Positions 27,533-34,301 of a stretch of 64,000 nt of DNA are shown here, one piece after another. Numbering within the stretch: the first letter of the stretch is position 1; every line of letters starts with the position of its first letter. The notes below the pieces were generated by a model. That model was not told the origin of the DNA. It was given only the letters and a program-made list of their open reading frames with translations, and did no database searches. Origin of the DNA: Hyphomicrobiales bacterium (GTDB lineage: Bacteria; Pseudomonadota; Alphaproteobacteria; Rhizobiales; Rhizobiaceae); assembly GCA_900468535.1 (NCBI GenBank), contig UBTY01000026.1, positions 124,001 to 188,000 on the forward strand. The letters run 5' to 3'. The position numbers and the translations under genes were made by a program.

Positions 27533-27853
27533 CTATCCGCGTGGCGCGAACAAAATCAACGCCGTTCCGAACAGGCACGCCAGGGCGCCACCGATGTCCC
27601 AACGGTCCGGCACCCGCTGCTCGACCAGCCAGAGCCACAGCAGCGATGCAATGATGTAGATGCCGCCATAGGCAGCAAAGGTCCGCCCGGCCGCCTCGCT
27701 CGGCACCAGCGTCAGCAGCCAGGCAAACAATGCCAGCGATGCCAGACCCGGCGCCGTCCACCACAGGGGCTTTTCCATGCGGAGCCACGCCCAGAAGGCG
27801 AAGCATCCGGCGATCTCGAAAAAGGCGGCGGCTGCGTAGATAATATAGGTCAA
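27533..27853 (-). CDS. UPF0060 (YnfA) family membrane protein
   Basis: 106-residue protein with four membrane helices covering nearly all of it. YnfA-type signatures are [14 protein letters not shown] and [15 protein letters not shown], and the C-terminus is [21 protein letters not shown]. The start is a TTG at 27853 with GGGGA upstream, which gives the family's usual N-terminus ([12 protein letters not shown]). The family resembles small multidrug resistance proteins, but its function is not settled. Confidence 0.9.
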   Translation of the reverse strand: MTYIIYAAAAFFEIAGCFAFWAWLRMEKPLWWTAPGLASLALFAWLLTLVPSEAAGRTFAAYGGIYIIASLLWLWLVEQRVPDRWDIGGALACLFGTALILFAPRG

Positions 27854-27939
27854 ACAAGCGTCCCCGAATCATTGTCTCGACTATCCAACGGGACGGCTTC
27901 GTATCCAAGCGCCGGCAAGCAACAAGGCATCATATCCGT

Positions 27940-28362
27940 ATGGCATCCTCCTCCCCTACCGCGGCTTCCTCCGCCATTCTGCAGCGGGGTGACCGCTTCC
28001 TGCTGGTCCTGCGGCGCAATCCTCCTTCGGCTGACATGTATGCCTTTCCCGGAGGCCGGGCCGAAGCCGGCGAGACGCCGGATCAAACGGCATTGCGGGA
28101 ATTCGAAGAGGAAACCGGCATCCGCGCCTCGAACCCGCGCCTCTTTGCAACCTATGACCTGAAGACACATGCCGTCGACGGGAGCGTCGCCAGCCACTTC
28201 CTGCTTTCGGTCTTCCGCGTCGAGGCCGACAGCAACGCGGTGGCAATCGCCGCCGACGATGCGGCGGACCTCGGTTGGTACACACTGGAAGAGATTCGCC
28301 GGCTGCCGACGCCACAAAGCGTTCTCGAATGCGCCGAGCGCCTGGCTGTGGACAACGAATAA
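27940..28362 (+). CDS. Nudix hydrolase
   Basis: 140-residue Nudix-fold pyrophosphohydrolase. The Nudix box is complete (GRAEAGETPDQTALREFEEE then TGI), with the metal-binding glutamates in place. The protein is a single domain, with the typical MYAFPGGR before the box. Substrates in the family range from oxidised nucleotides to ADP-ribose and cannot be told from sequence. It is divergent from the UPF0060 gene. Confidence 0.9.
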   Translation: MASSSPTAASSAILQRGDRFLLVLRRNPPSADMYAFPGGRAEAGETPDQTALREFEEETGIRASNPRLFATYDLKTHAVDGSVASHFLLSVFRVEADSNAVAIAADDAADLGWYTLEEIRRLPTPQSVLECAERLAVDNE

Positions 28363-28423
28363 GCAGGTGGAAATCTTGGGCAACGCCTTGTTCCGGCCAT
28401 CACGAGGGTATCAACTAAACTCC

Positions 28424-28852
28424 ATGATTCCCGTTCGACGCGTCTTGTTGTCTGCTGTGTTATGCGCCGGCGTGGCGATCCCTGTATTTGCGGCAGCGCA
28501 AGGCCAGACGACGCCAGCGCCGCCCGTAGTAGAGGCGAAACCTGTCACGGCGCCATACGACGACAAGCTTGCGAGACTGGCCGAGGTGCTTGGATCGGTG
28601 CATTACCTGAGAACGCTGTGCAAGGCCGATAACGGCGACGAGTGGCGAGCAGGAATGCAGCAACTGCTTGATTCCGAAGCGAAAGACGAGCCGCCTCGGA
28701 AAGAGAAGCTGACGGCTGCCTTCAATCGCGGCTATCGCGCATTTGCCTCCGTTTATACCGATTGCACCCCCGCAGCGATCATGGCAGAAGAGCGCTACCG
28801 TAACGAAGGTGCAACACTTGCCACAGAAATTACTTCGCGGTTTGGAAATTAG
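28424..28852 (+). CDS. TIGR02301-type secreted hypothetical protein
   Basis: 142 residues with a signal peptide (about 1-22, RRVLLSAVLCAGVAIPVFAAAQ), then a proline-rich linker and a helical domain (KLARLAEVLGSVHYLRTLC; FNRGYRAFASVYTDCTPAA). Two cysteines, one in each half, could form a disulfide in the periplasm. I recognise it as the alphaproteobacterial TIGR02301 family, whose function is unknown. ATG 28424 gives the signal peptide directly; longer frames upstream overlap the Nudix gene. Confidence 0.75.
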   Translation: MIPVRRVLLSAVLCAGVAIPVFAAAQGQTTPAPPVVEAKPVTAPYDDKLARLAEVLGSVHYLRTLCKADNGDEWRAGMQQLLDSEAKDEPPRKEKLTAAFNRGYRAFASVYTDCTPAAIMAEERYRNEGATLATEITSRFGN

Positions 28853-28952
28853 CGTTTAATTAACCTCTTTTCATTCGCGCACGTGTCGTTTTGGGAAAAG
28901 GCTGATAAAGTTATTAACTAGGCAGTAAGGCATGCAGTCTGAGGAAAAAAGA

Positions 28953-29210
28953 ATGGAACCGAGCCTCAATGACATCGACGACATGATCGTCCACGAAAAG
29001 ATGCAGGCGGCCCTGGAATACCATAACGAAGCCTGGGCCGATGGCATGGCGGACGGTATCGAGCCGGAGATCATTGCCGACACAGCAATTATCCATGCAC
29101 TTCGCGAAACGATCCGTCTCCACGGGGAAAACAGCGCGGAGGCCTTGCTTGAATCGCTGCGTGAACGCATGCTGGCAGGTGAGTTCTCTCCGAACCGCAC
29201 CCTGCAATAA
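28953..29210 (+). CDS. Conserved hypothetical protein, 85 residues
   Basis: Small acidic helical protein (MEPSLNDIDDMIVHEKMQAA; ends GEFSPNRTLQ), with no signal peptide or membrane segment. ATG 28953 lies eight bases after GAGG; ATG 28932 is an alternative that adds seven residues. I do not recognise a characterised family. It lies 16 bases before the secreted protein at 29227, so the two may be co-transcribed. The 100 bases upstream are AT-rich and probably hold the promoter. Confidence 0.75.
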   Translation: MEPSLNDIDDMIVHEKMQAALEYHNEAWADGMADGIEPEIIADTAIIHALRETIRLHGENSAEALLESLRERMLAGEFSPNRTLQ

Positions 29211-29226
29211 CAGCACAGAGAGTTTC

Positions 29227-29967
29227 ATGCGTACCGATAAGGATCCTGCCTCGCGGCCCGTTTTCGTGCCGCTTCTAGTTGCAATCGGCGTCGGTGCCGC
29301 CAGTCTGATGTCCGCTTCAGCAGCATCAGCCCTCTCGGAACTGCAAAAGACTCCCGGCCTGACGGACAATGCCTCTCCGGGCAGTGACAAGCCCACAGCA
29401 CCTCCTGCCGCTTCGGGCGTGCCGGCGCCGGGCCCGATCATCAGCAAGCCCGCCGGACAGAGCTCGGACACCACGCCAGGCGCGCAGGACAGCTCGAAGC
29501 CAGTCGATGTGCTCTACGATATCAGCAAGGTTCCCGAGCCAGTACGGCATATGCGTGAGCAGATCGTCGAAGCGGCCGCCTCTGGTGATCTTGAACGCCT
29601 GCGTCCGCTGCTTGGAACCGGTGCGGGCCAGACCCAGGTTACGGTCGGCGAACCAACCGACGATCCGATTGCCGCGCTCAAGGACCTGTCGGGCGACCCC
29701 GATGGCGACGAGATCCTGGCAATCATCCTCGACATCGTTTCCACAGGCTTCGTTCATGTCGGGCAAGGAACGTCTGACGACATGTATGTCTGGCCCTACT
29801 TTGCCGAGAAGGACCTGAAGACCCTGACGCCGCCAGAACGCGTCGAACTGCTGCGCATCGTGACGGCAGGCGATCTTGCCGATATGCAGGAGTTCGGGGG
29901 CTATAACTTCTATCGCATCGGCATCACCGCTGACGGAAAGTGGAAGTTCTTCACCGCCGGCGACTGA
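29227..29967 (+). CDS. Secreted hypothetical protein
   Basis: 246 residues. A signal peptide or anchor (about 12-36, FVPLLVAIGVGAASLMSASAASA) is followed by a 60-residue Pro/Ser/Thr/Ala linker. The C-terminal domain of about 150 residues (VRHMREQIVEAAASGDLERL; DDMYVWPYFAEKDL; YNFYRIGITADGKWKFFTAGD) is well conserved in style but unknown to me. It is likely periplasmic. The first bases after the preceding gene contain AGAG as a weak ribosome site. Confidence 0.8.
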   Translation: MRTDKDPASRPVFVPLLVAIGVGAASLMSASAASALSELQKTPGLTDNASPGSDKPTAPPAASGVPAPGPIISKPAGQSSDTTPGAQDSSKPVDVLYDISKVPEPVRHMREQIVEAAASGDLERLRPLLGTGAGQTQVTVGEPTDDPIAALKDLSGDPDGDEILAIILDIVSTGFVHVGQGTSDDMYVWPYFAEKDLKTLTPPERVELLRIVTAGDLADMQEFGGYNFYRIGITADGKWKFFTAGD

Positions 29968-30028
29968 CGCTTGCGATCAATCTTCCGAAGACATATTTCT
30001 GGGCGATAACAACGCTACAGGTGCCTTT

Positions 30029-30865
30029 ATGCCAGCCGTTTTCCTGAGAGACCGCGCGTTGATCCGCGTCAGGGGTGCCGACTCCGAGTCGTTCCTGCAG
30101 AACCTCATCACGACAGACGTCGTTTCGCTTGCCGCTGATGAAGCGCGCCCCGGGGCGCTGCTGACACCGCAGGGCAAGATTCTTTTCGACTTCATGATCA
30201 TGCGCGAAGACGCTGGTTTCCTGATCGAGACGGACGAGAGCCAGCGCGACGCTCTGCTGAAGCGGCTGAGCATGTACAAGCTCCGCGCCGCTGTCGATAT
30301 CGCGCCTGCTGGCGAAGGGGTTTCCGTCGCCTGGGATCAGCCGGTCGACGGAGGCTGGAAGGACAGCCGTTTCTTGAAGGCCGGCATTGCGTTGACGCGC
30401 AAGCCTGGCAACGAAGGCAGCGACGATGCGATCCTCTACGACAGCTTGCGGGCAGCAAATGGCATTGTGGTCGCGGGACAAGACTATCCTCTGCAGGATG
30501 CCTTTCCGCACGACGTATTGATGGACCTCAACGGCGGACTTTCGTTCAAGAAGGGCTGCTATGTCGGCCAGGAAGTGGTCTCGCGCATGCAGCACCGCGG
30601 CACCGCTCGCCGTCGTGTCGTGACCGTTGCAGCCGATGGTGCTCTCCCTGCGCCCGGCAGCGAGCTCACCGCTGCCGGAAAGCCTGTTGGGACGCTCGGT
30701 TCCGCCTCCGGCCGAATCGGGCTGGCCATTGTCCGCATCGACCGCGCGGGAGAAGCCATGGCGGCCGGCACGCCTATCCTCGCCGGAGACACGCCGGTTA
30801 CCCTCGCACTCCCTTCCTGGTCCGGCCTCACCTTCCCTTCGAGCGCCGATGAGGCAAGCGCTTGA
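30029..30865 (+). CDS. ygfZ: YgfZ/CAF17-family folate-binding protein
   Basis: Tetrahydrofolate-dependent protein that helps assemble or repair iron-sulfur clusters in certain enzymes, such as MiaB in E. coli. The 278-residue protein has the fold related to the glycine cleavage T-protein and the diagnostic motif KGCYVGQEVVSRMQHRG near residues 173-189, with the conserved cysteine. ATG 30029 gives the family start (FLRDRALIRVRGADSESFLQ). Its stop overlaps the start of the HD gene. Confidence 0.92.
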   Translation: MPAVFLRDRALIRVRGADSESFLQNLITTDVVSLAADEARPGALLTPQGKILFDFMIMREDAGFLIETDESQRDALLKRLSMYKLRAAVDIAPAGEGVSVAWDQPVDGGWKDSRFLKAGIALTRKPGNEGSDDAILYDSLRAANGIVVAGQDYPLQDAFPHDVLMDLNGGLSFKKGCYVGQEVVSRMQHRGTARRRVVTVAADGALPAPGSELTAAGKPVGTLGSASGRIGLAIVRIDRAGEAMAAGTPILAGDTPVTLALPSWSGLTFPSSADEASA

Positions 30866-31464
30866 CTCCCAAGGCGCCGCGCGCATGGCAGCGCATGCTC
30901 TCGGGCCGCCGGCTCGATCTTCTGGATCCGTCACCATTGGACGTGGAGCTTAGCGACATCGCGCATGGTCTTGCGCGGGTAGCCCGCTGGAACGGCCAGA
31001 CATCCGGTGATCATGCCTTCTCGGTCGCCCAGCACAGCCTGATCGTCGAGGACATCTTCCGCCGCCAGAATGAAGCGACAGCCGACGAGTGCCTTATGGC
31101 GCTGCTTCACGACGCGCCCGAATATGTCATCGGCGACATGATCTCTCCATTCAAGTCGGTCGTCGGCGGCGGCTACAAGAGCGTGGAGAAACGCCTGGAA
31201 GCGGCCATCCACCTGCGCTTCGGCCTTCCGCCTCACCCTTCGCGCGAGCTGAAGGACAGGATCAAGAAGGCGGATACGGTGGCGGCCTATTTCGAGGCGT
31301 CTCAACTGGCGGGCTTTACCGTGGTCGAGGCCCAGAAGTTCTTCGGCCAGCCGCGGGGCATCACCAAGGAAATGCTGCAGCTGGCACCTCTTCCGGCCGT
31401 CGAAGCGCAGGTCCGTTTCTGCGAACGGTTCGCCGCCCTCGATGCCGGGCGGAACGCATCATGA
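30862..31464 (+). CDS. HD-domain protein related to YfbR-type 5'-nucleotidases
   Basis: 200 residues; an HD-superfamily metal phosphohydrolase. Metal-binding residues are visible in HAFSVAQHS, LLHDAPEYVIGD and the later Asp (KDRIKKADTVAAYFE). The family includes YfbR-like deoxynucleoside 5'-monophosphatases, but this assignment is by resemblance. The start is a TTG at 30862 in a four-base overlap with ygfZ (TTGA), and the stop overlaps the phosphatase gene in the same way, so coupled translation of all three is likely. Confidence 0.8.
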   Translation: MTPKAPRAWQRMLSGRRLDLLDPSPLDVELSDIAHGLARVARWNGQTSGDHAFSVAQHSLIVEDIFRRQNEATADECLMALLHDAPEYVIGDMISPFKSVVGGGYKSVEKRLEAAIHLRFGLPPHPSRELKDRIKKADTVAAYFEASQLAGFTVVEAQKFFGQPRGITKEMLQLAPLPAVEAQVRFCERFAALDAGRNAS

Positions 31465-31991
31465 CAAAGATCGTGGTTGCCCCTCTCTCGCGCATCGCCG
31501 AAATGGCTGTCCGCCATGGCGCCCGTGAGATGATAAGCCTGATGGCGAAGGAGCAGCTGTTTCACCGGCCTGCCGTCATCAAGGCGGAGCGCCATCTGCT
31601 ACTGACCATGAACGACATCGCCTTCAAGGGTACCGGCGGGCTTGTCGCGCCTGACGAGACGCATGTGCGTGAGATCATCGACTTCGCGACCAGCTGGGAC
31701 CAATCGGCGCCTCTGCTCATCCATTGCTGGATGGGCGTTTCGCGCTCTCCGGCGGCAGCACTCGTGGCAGCACTCGCGCTGGAACCGGAGCAAAGCGAGG
31801 CAGACCTTACCCGGCGACTGCGCGAGGCCTCTCCGTTTGCCAGCCCCAACCTCCGGATCGTGGAAATCGGCGACCGGCAGCTAGACCGAAAGGGACGGCT
31901 GATCGAGGCCGTGCGGGCGATTGGAAGAGGGGCGGATGCCGATGGCAATGCGCCATTCGTCCTGCCGCTGCAGGTTGCAGCCGACCGTTGA
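31461..31991 (+). CDS. Protein tyrosine phosphatase-like protein
   Basis: 176-residue single-domain phosphatase of the dual-specificity/PTP type. The active-site loop is IHCWMGVSRSPAAA, with nucleophile Cys89 and Arg95 in the HCX5R pattern. A possible general acid is in the upstream DIAFKGTGG or APDETHV region. It is the third gene of the ygfZ-HD-phosphatase set, with an ATGA overlap. No kinase partner is nearby, so the substrate is unknown; it may be a protein, phosphoinositide or nucleotide. Confidence 0.85.
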   Translation: MTKIVVAPLSRIAEMAVRHGAREMISLMAKEQLFHRPAVIKAERHLLLTMNDIAFKGTGGLVAPDETHVREIIDFATSWDQSAPLLIHCWMGVSRSPAAALVAALALEPEQSEADLTRRLREASPFASPNLRIVEIGDRQLDRKGRLIEAVRAIGRGADADGNAPFVLPLQVAADR

Positions 31992-32040
31992 TCGGTTGAC
32001 GCCATCGGCGGGCTGCCCCATGTAGCCGGGTCTATCGACA

Positions 32041-32868
32041 ATGACGACCGGCGAGATCATGGAACAACAGGCAACCGACGTAATTCTGGCAACACGTACC
32101 GCTCTCAATCAGGCAAGCGCGCTTGCGGTGGAGTATTCATTCTCCATCCTCGGCGCGATCATCCTGCTCGTTCTCGGATGGTTGATGGCAAACTTCATCA
32201 GCCGCTGGGCCTTCGAGGGAATCTCCCGCGTCCGTGGGATCGACGAGACGCTGGCGCGATTCTTTGCCAACGTGCTGCACTACGGCCTGCTCATTCTGGT
32301 GTTCATCACGGTGCTCGGGCAGTTTGGCGTCCAGACGGCATCGATCATCGCCGCACTCGGCGCCGCCGGCCTGGCGATCGGCCTTGCGCTGCAGGGCACG
32401 CTGCAGAACATCGCGGCTGGTATCATGCTGCTCATCCTGCGCCCCTTCCGGGTCGGCGAGTACATCTCGACCAGCAATGTTGCAGGCACTGTGCGCGAAA
32501 TCGGGCTCTTTGCGACCGAGCTGCGGACCTCGGACGGGCTTTACCTTCTGGCACCGAACTCCACACTGTGGAACACGCCGATCACCAACTACAGTCGCGA
32601 AGCCACCCGCAAGGGCGAGTTGACGGTGAATGTCGGAAGCGGCGAGCAGGTTGCTCTCGCCATGGACGCGCTGACCGATCTTGCCAAATCCGACAAGCGC
32701 GTACAATCCAACCCGAAGCCGGCGGTATTCATCGAAACAATCGCCGCCGACAAGACGACCATCACAATGCGCTACTGGACAAAGACAGTCGAATGGGACG
32801 ACACGCGCCGCGAACTTCTCGGCCGGATGAAATCAACCTTCGATCAGAAAGGGCTGCCGATCCTCTAG
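32041..32868 (+). CDS. mscS: Small mechanosensitive channel (MscS family)
   Basis: Tension-gated channel releasing solutes on hypo-osmotic shock. The 275-residue protein has three membrane segments, with the pore helix as the glycine/alanine-rich ASIIAALGAAGLAIGLALQG. The beta domain signature FRVGEYISTSNVAGTVREIG and the C-terminal alpha/beta domain follow, the usual E. coli MscS layout. A second in-frame ATG at 32059 has a somewhat better ribosome site (GGCGAG), so the first six residues are uncertain. Confidence 0.92.
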   Translation: MTTGEIMEQQATDVILATRTALNQASALAVEYSFSILGAIILLVLGWLMANFISRWAFEGISRVRGIDETLARFFANVLHYGLLILVFITVLGQFGVQTASIIAALGAAGLAIGLALQGTLQNIAAGIMLLILRPFRVGEYISTSNVAGTVREIGLFATELRTSDGLYLLAPNSTLWNTPITNYSREATRKGELTVNVGSGEQVALAMDALTDLAKSDKRVQSNPKPAVFIETIAADKTTITMRYWTKTVEWDDTRRELLGRMKSTFDQKGLPIL

Positions 32869-32896
32869 CCATCCTTCTTAGGCAGCGGCGGCGTCT

Positions 32897-33415
32897 CTAC
32901 TTGATGACGCCGCATGCCAGCCGCTCGCCTGCATCCCCGGAGGGCTGGCTGCGGTAGTCGTCGGAATTGGCGTGGATCATCAACGCCCTGCCGCGAATGC
33001 CGTTCTTCTTGTCATCAAGGGTGACCATGCTATCGAATACCTGCGCCCGCAGGACACCGTCAGGACCGACGTACTGGTTCGGCATGTCGCCCGCGTGGGG
33101 TCCCTTGGCGGCAAGCAGACCGTGCTCCGCATTGGTCGGATTGAAGTGCTTGCCGGCCGATTCATGGTGTATTGCCGCATCGCACTTGCCGGTTTCGTGC
33201 ACATGGAAGGCAACCCACTTGTTGGCCGGAAGGCCTGTTACTTCCACTTCCATCAATACGCCGCCGCCGGCCGCAGCCGTGAGTGTCGCACGGCCGTCCT
33301 CCTTGCCGTCCTTGCCAACGAAGTCCGCTGTTGCGGTCTGCTTATCCTGCGCCATCGCAAGGGTCGCGACTGTCGCAAATCCAATCAGCGCAACCGATCG
33401 CACGATACTGCCCAT
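32897..33415 (-). CDS. sodC: Periplasmic Cu/Zn superoxide dismutase
   Basis: Dismutates superoxide in the periplasm. The 172-residue protein has a signal peptide (about 1-22, ending AMAQ). The copper and zinc ligands are FHVHETGKCD, GKHFNPTNAEHG, KGPHAGDMPN and the late MIHANSDDY, and the C-terminal GDAGERLACGVIK supplies the disulfide cysteine. ATG 33415 has a GAGGAGG site. It is downstream of the EF-hand gene on the same strand, but an intrinsic terminator lies between them. It is convergent with mscS. Confidence 0.95.
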   Translation of the reverse strand: MGSIVRSVALIGFATVATLAMAQDKQTATADFVGKDGKEDGRATLTAAAGGGVLMEVEVTGLPANKWVAFHVHETGKCDAAIHHESAGKHFNPTNAEHGLLAAKGPHAGDMPNQYVGPDGVLRAQVFDSMVTLDDKKNGIRGRALMIHANSDDYRSQPSGDAGERLACGVIK

Positions 33416-33481
33416 GATATTCCCTCCTCGTTGGTTATCGATGACGAACGCACGTCGCCAAGGGCGGGTTCCGCCTGCGCG

Positions 33482-33510
33482 AAAAACAAAAAGCCGACCA
33501 AAGGCCGGCT
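33482..33510 (-). terminator. Intrinsic terminator after the EF-hand gene
   Basis: Read on the minus strand, AGCCGGCC pairs with GGTCGGCT (one G-T) around TTT, followed by TTTTTGTTTTT. It lies 26 bases past the EF-hand gene stop and 67 bases before sodC, so sodC needs its own promoter. Confidence 0.85.
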
Positions 33511-33536
33511 CATTGTACGCATTCTGCGGCAATACC

Positions 33537-33851
33537 CTAGGACGCGATGTCCAGGTCATACTGACCATAGGTATTTTTGTAGAGATCGCCCGTATCTTCG
33601 GACGTATCCTGCGAGAAGAAATTCACGCCACCGCTTTCGCGCGCGCGCATCATGAATGCGAGCACGCCATCGGACAGCTTCGGTGAGGCATCCTGCCCGT
33701 CTTCACCGTCGTTCAATTGGGTAAGAATACCGGGCTTATCATCAGCCGCCAGTTCGCCGCGGCTCAGAACGCCGTCGCCATTTGTGTCAAGTCTCGAAAG
33801 CGTCGCCAGATAGGCATAGGACGTATCCGATACAGATGAAACACGGGTCAT
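33537..33851 (-). CDS. Small EF-hand protein
   Basis: 104 residues with one clear calcium-binding loop, DTNGDGVLSRGE (residues about 22-33). A second, acidic but non-canonical region is NDGEDGQDASPK. There is no signal peptide, and it is rich in Asp, Ser and Gly, with a C-terminal DLYKNTYGQYDLDIAS. EF-hand proteins of this type occur in rhizobia, but I know no role. It has its own promoter (33927-33955), with a CtrA-type box just upstream, and its own terminator, so it is monocistronic. Confidence 0.85.
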   Translation of the reverse strand: MTRVSSVSDTSYAYLATLSRLDTNGDGVLSRGELAADDKPGILTQLNDGEDGQDASPKLSDGVLAFMMRARESGGVNFFSQDTSEDTGDLYKNTYGQYDLDIAS

Positions 33852-33926
33852 ACAAACCTCCGTTCACCGCCTTCGCCGGTGATTGTTTGTACGCAATACG
33901 AATAGGGAAAATCACAACTAGAAGGG

Positions 33927-33955
33927 TCGATAAACTGATTTGCCCGCTCCGTCAA
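33927..33955 (-). promoter_or_regulatory. Candidate promoter of the EF-hand gene
   Basis: On the minus strand: TTGACG, a 17-base spacer and TATCGA. The predicted transcript start is about 70 bases before the ATG. The CtrA-type box begins seven bases upstream of the -35. Confidence 0.5.
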
Positions 33956-33961
33956 TAAGCT

Positions 33962-33978
33962 GTTAATGGTCCATTAAC
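33962..33978. promoter_or_regulatory. CtrA-type box (TTAA-N7-TTAAC)
   Basis: GTTAATGGTCCATTAAC is a perfect palindrome around one central base and contains TTAA, seven bases and TTAAC, the full consensus known for the cell-cycle regulator CtrA. It lies immediately upstream of the EF-hand promoter and 324 bases from the GGDEF/EAL start. Confidence 0.55.
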
Positions 33979-34301
33979 GATGATTGACAAAGTGTGACTT
34001 TATTCGCACCGCAAAATCGCAACAGCACTTTTCGGAACAGAAATGTAGCGTTTTCCGTCCGATACCGGCGCACAAAATATAGCTGACGTTATATATTTTC
34101 CCGCACTGCAACCGAATATTAATTCGACCGGAAGATTATAAGTACAGAGCTATTTGCGTGTATTCAATTTTGAATTGTGAAATCAGGTGCCTTGGAAACT
34201 GCAGCAATTTCTTTGCATGCCACTTTCGCCGCAGCCAGGCTTACCTGCTCCGATGCGACAAGGCTTCATCAATCCGTGGTGCGCCGGTGACGCGAAGGTG
34301 A

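Larger units (their letters stand above)
33852..34301. other. AT-rich regulatory interval, EF-hand / GGDEF-EAL
   Basis: 450 bases without a gene, more AT-rich than the surroundings, between two divergent genes. It contains a promoter for the EF-hand gene, a perfect CtrA-type palindrome and a second dyad, AAAATATA (34074-34081) with TATATTTT (34092-34099) around a 10-base spacer, which could be an operator for the c-di-GMP gene. I found no convincing small ORF in it. Confidence 0.6.
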
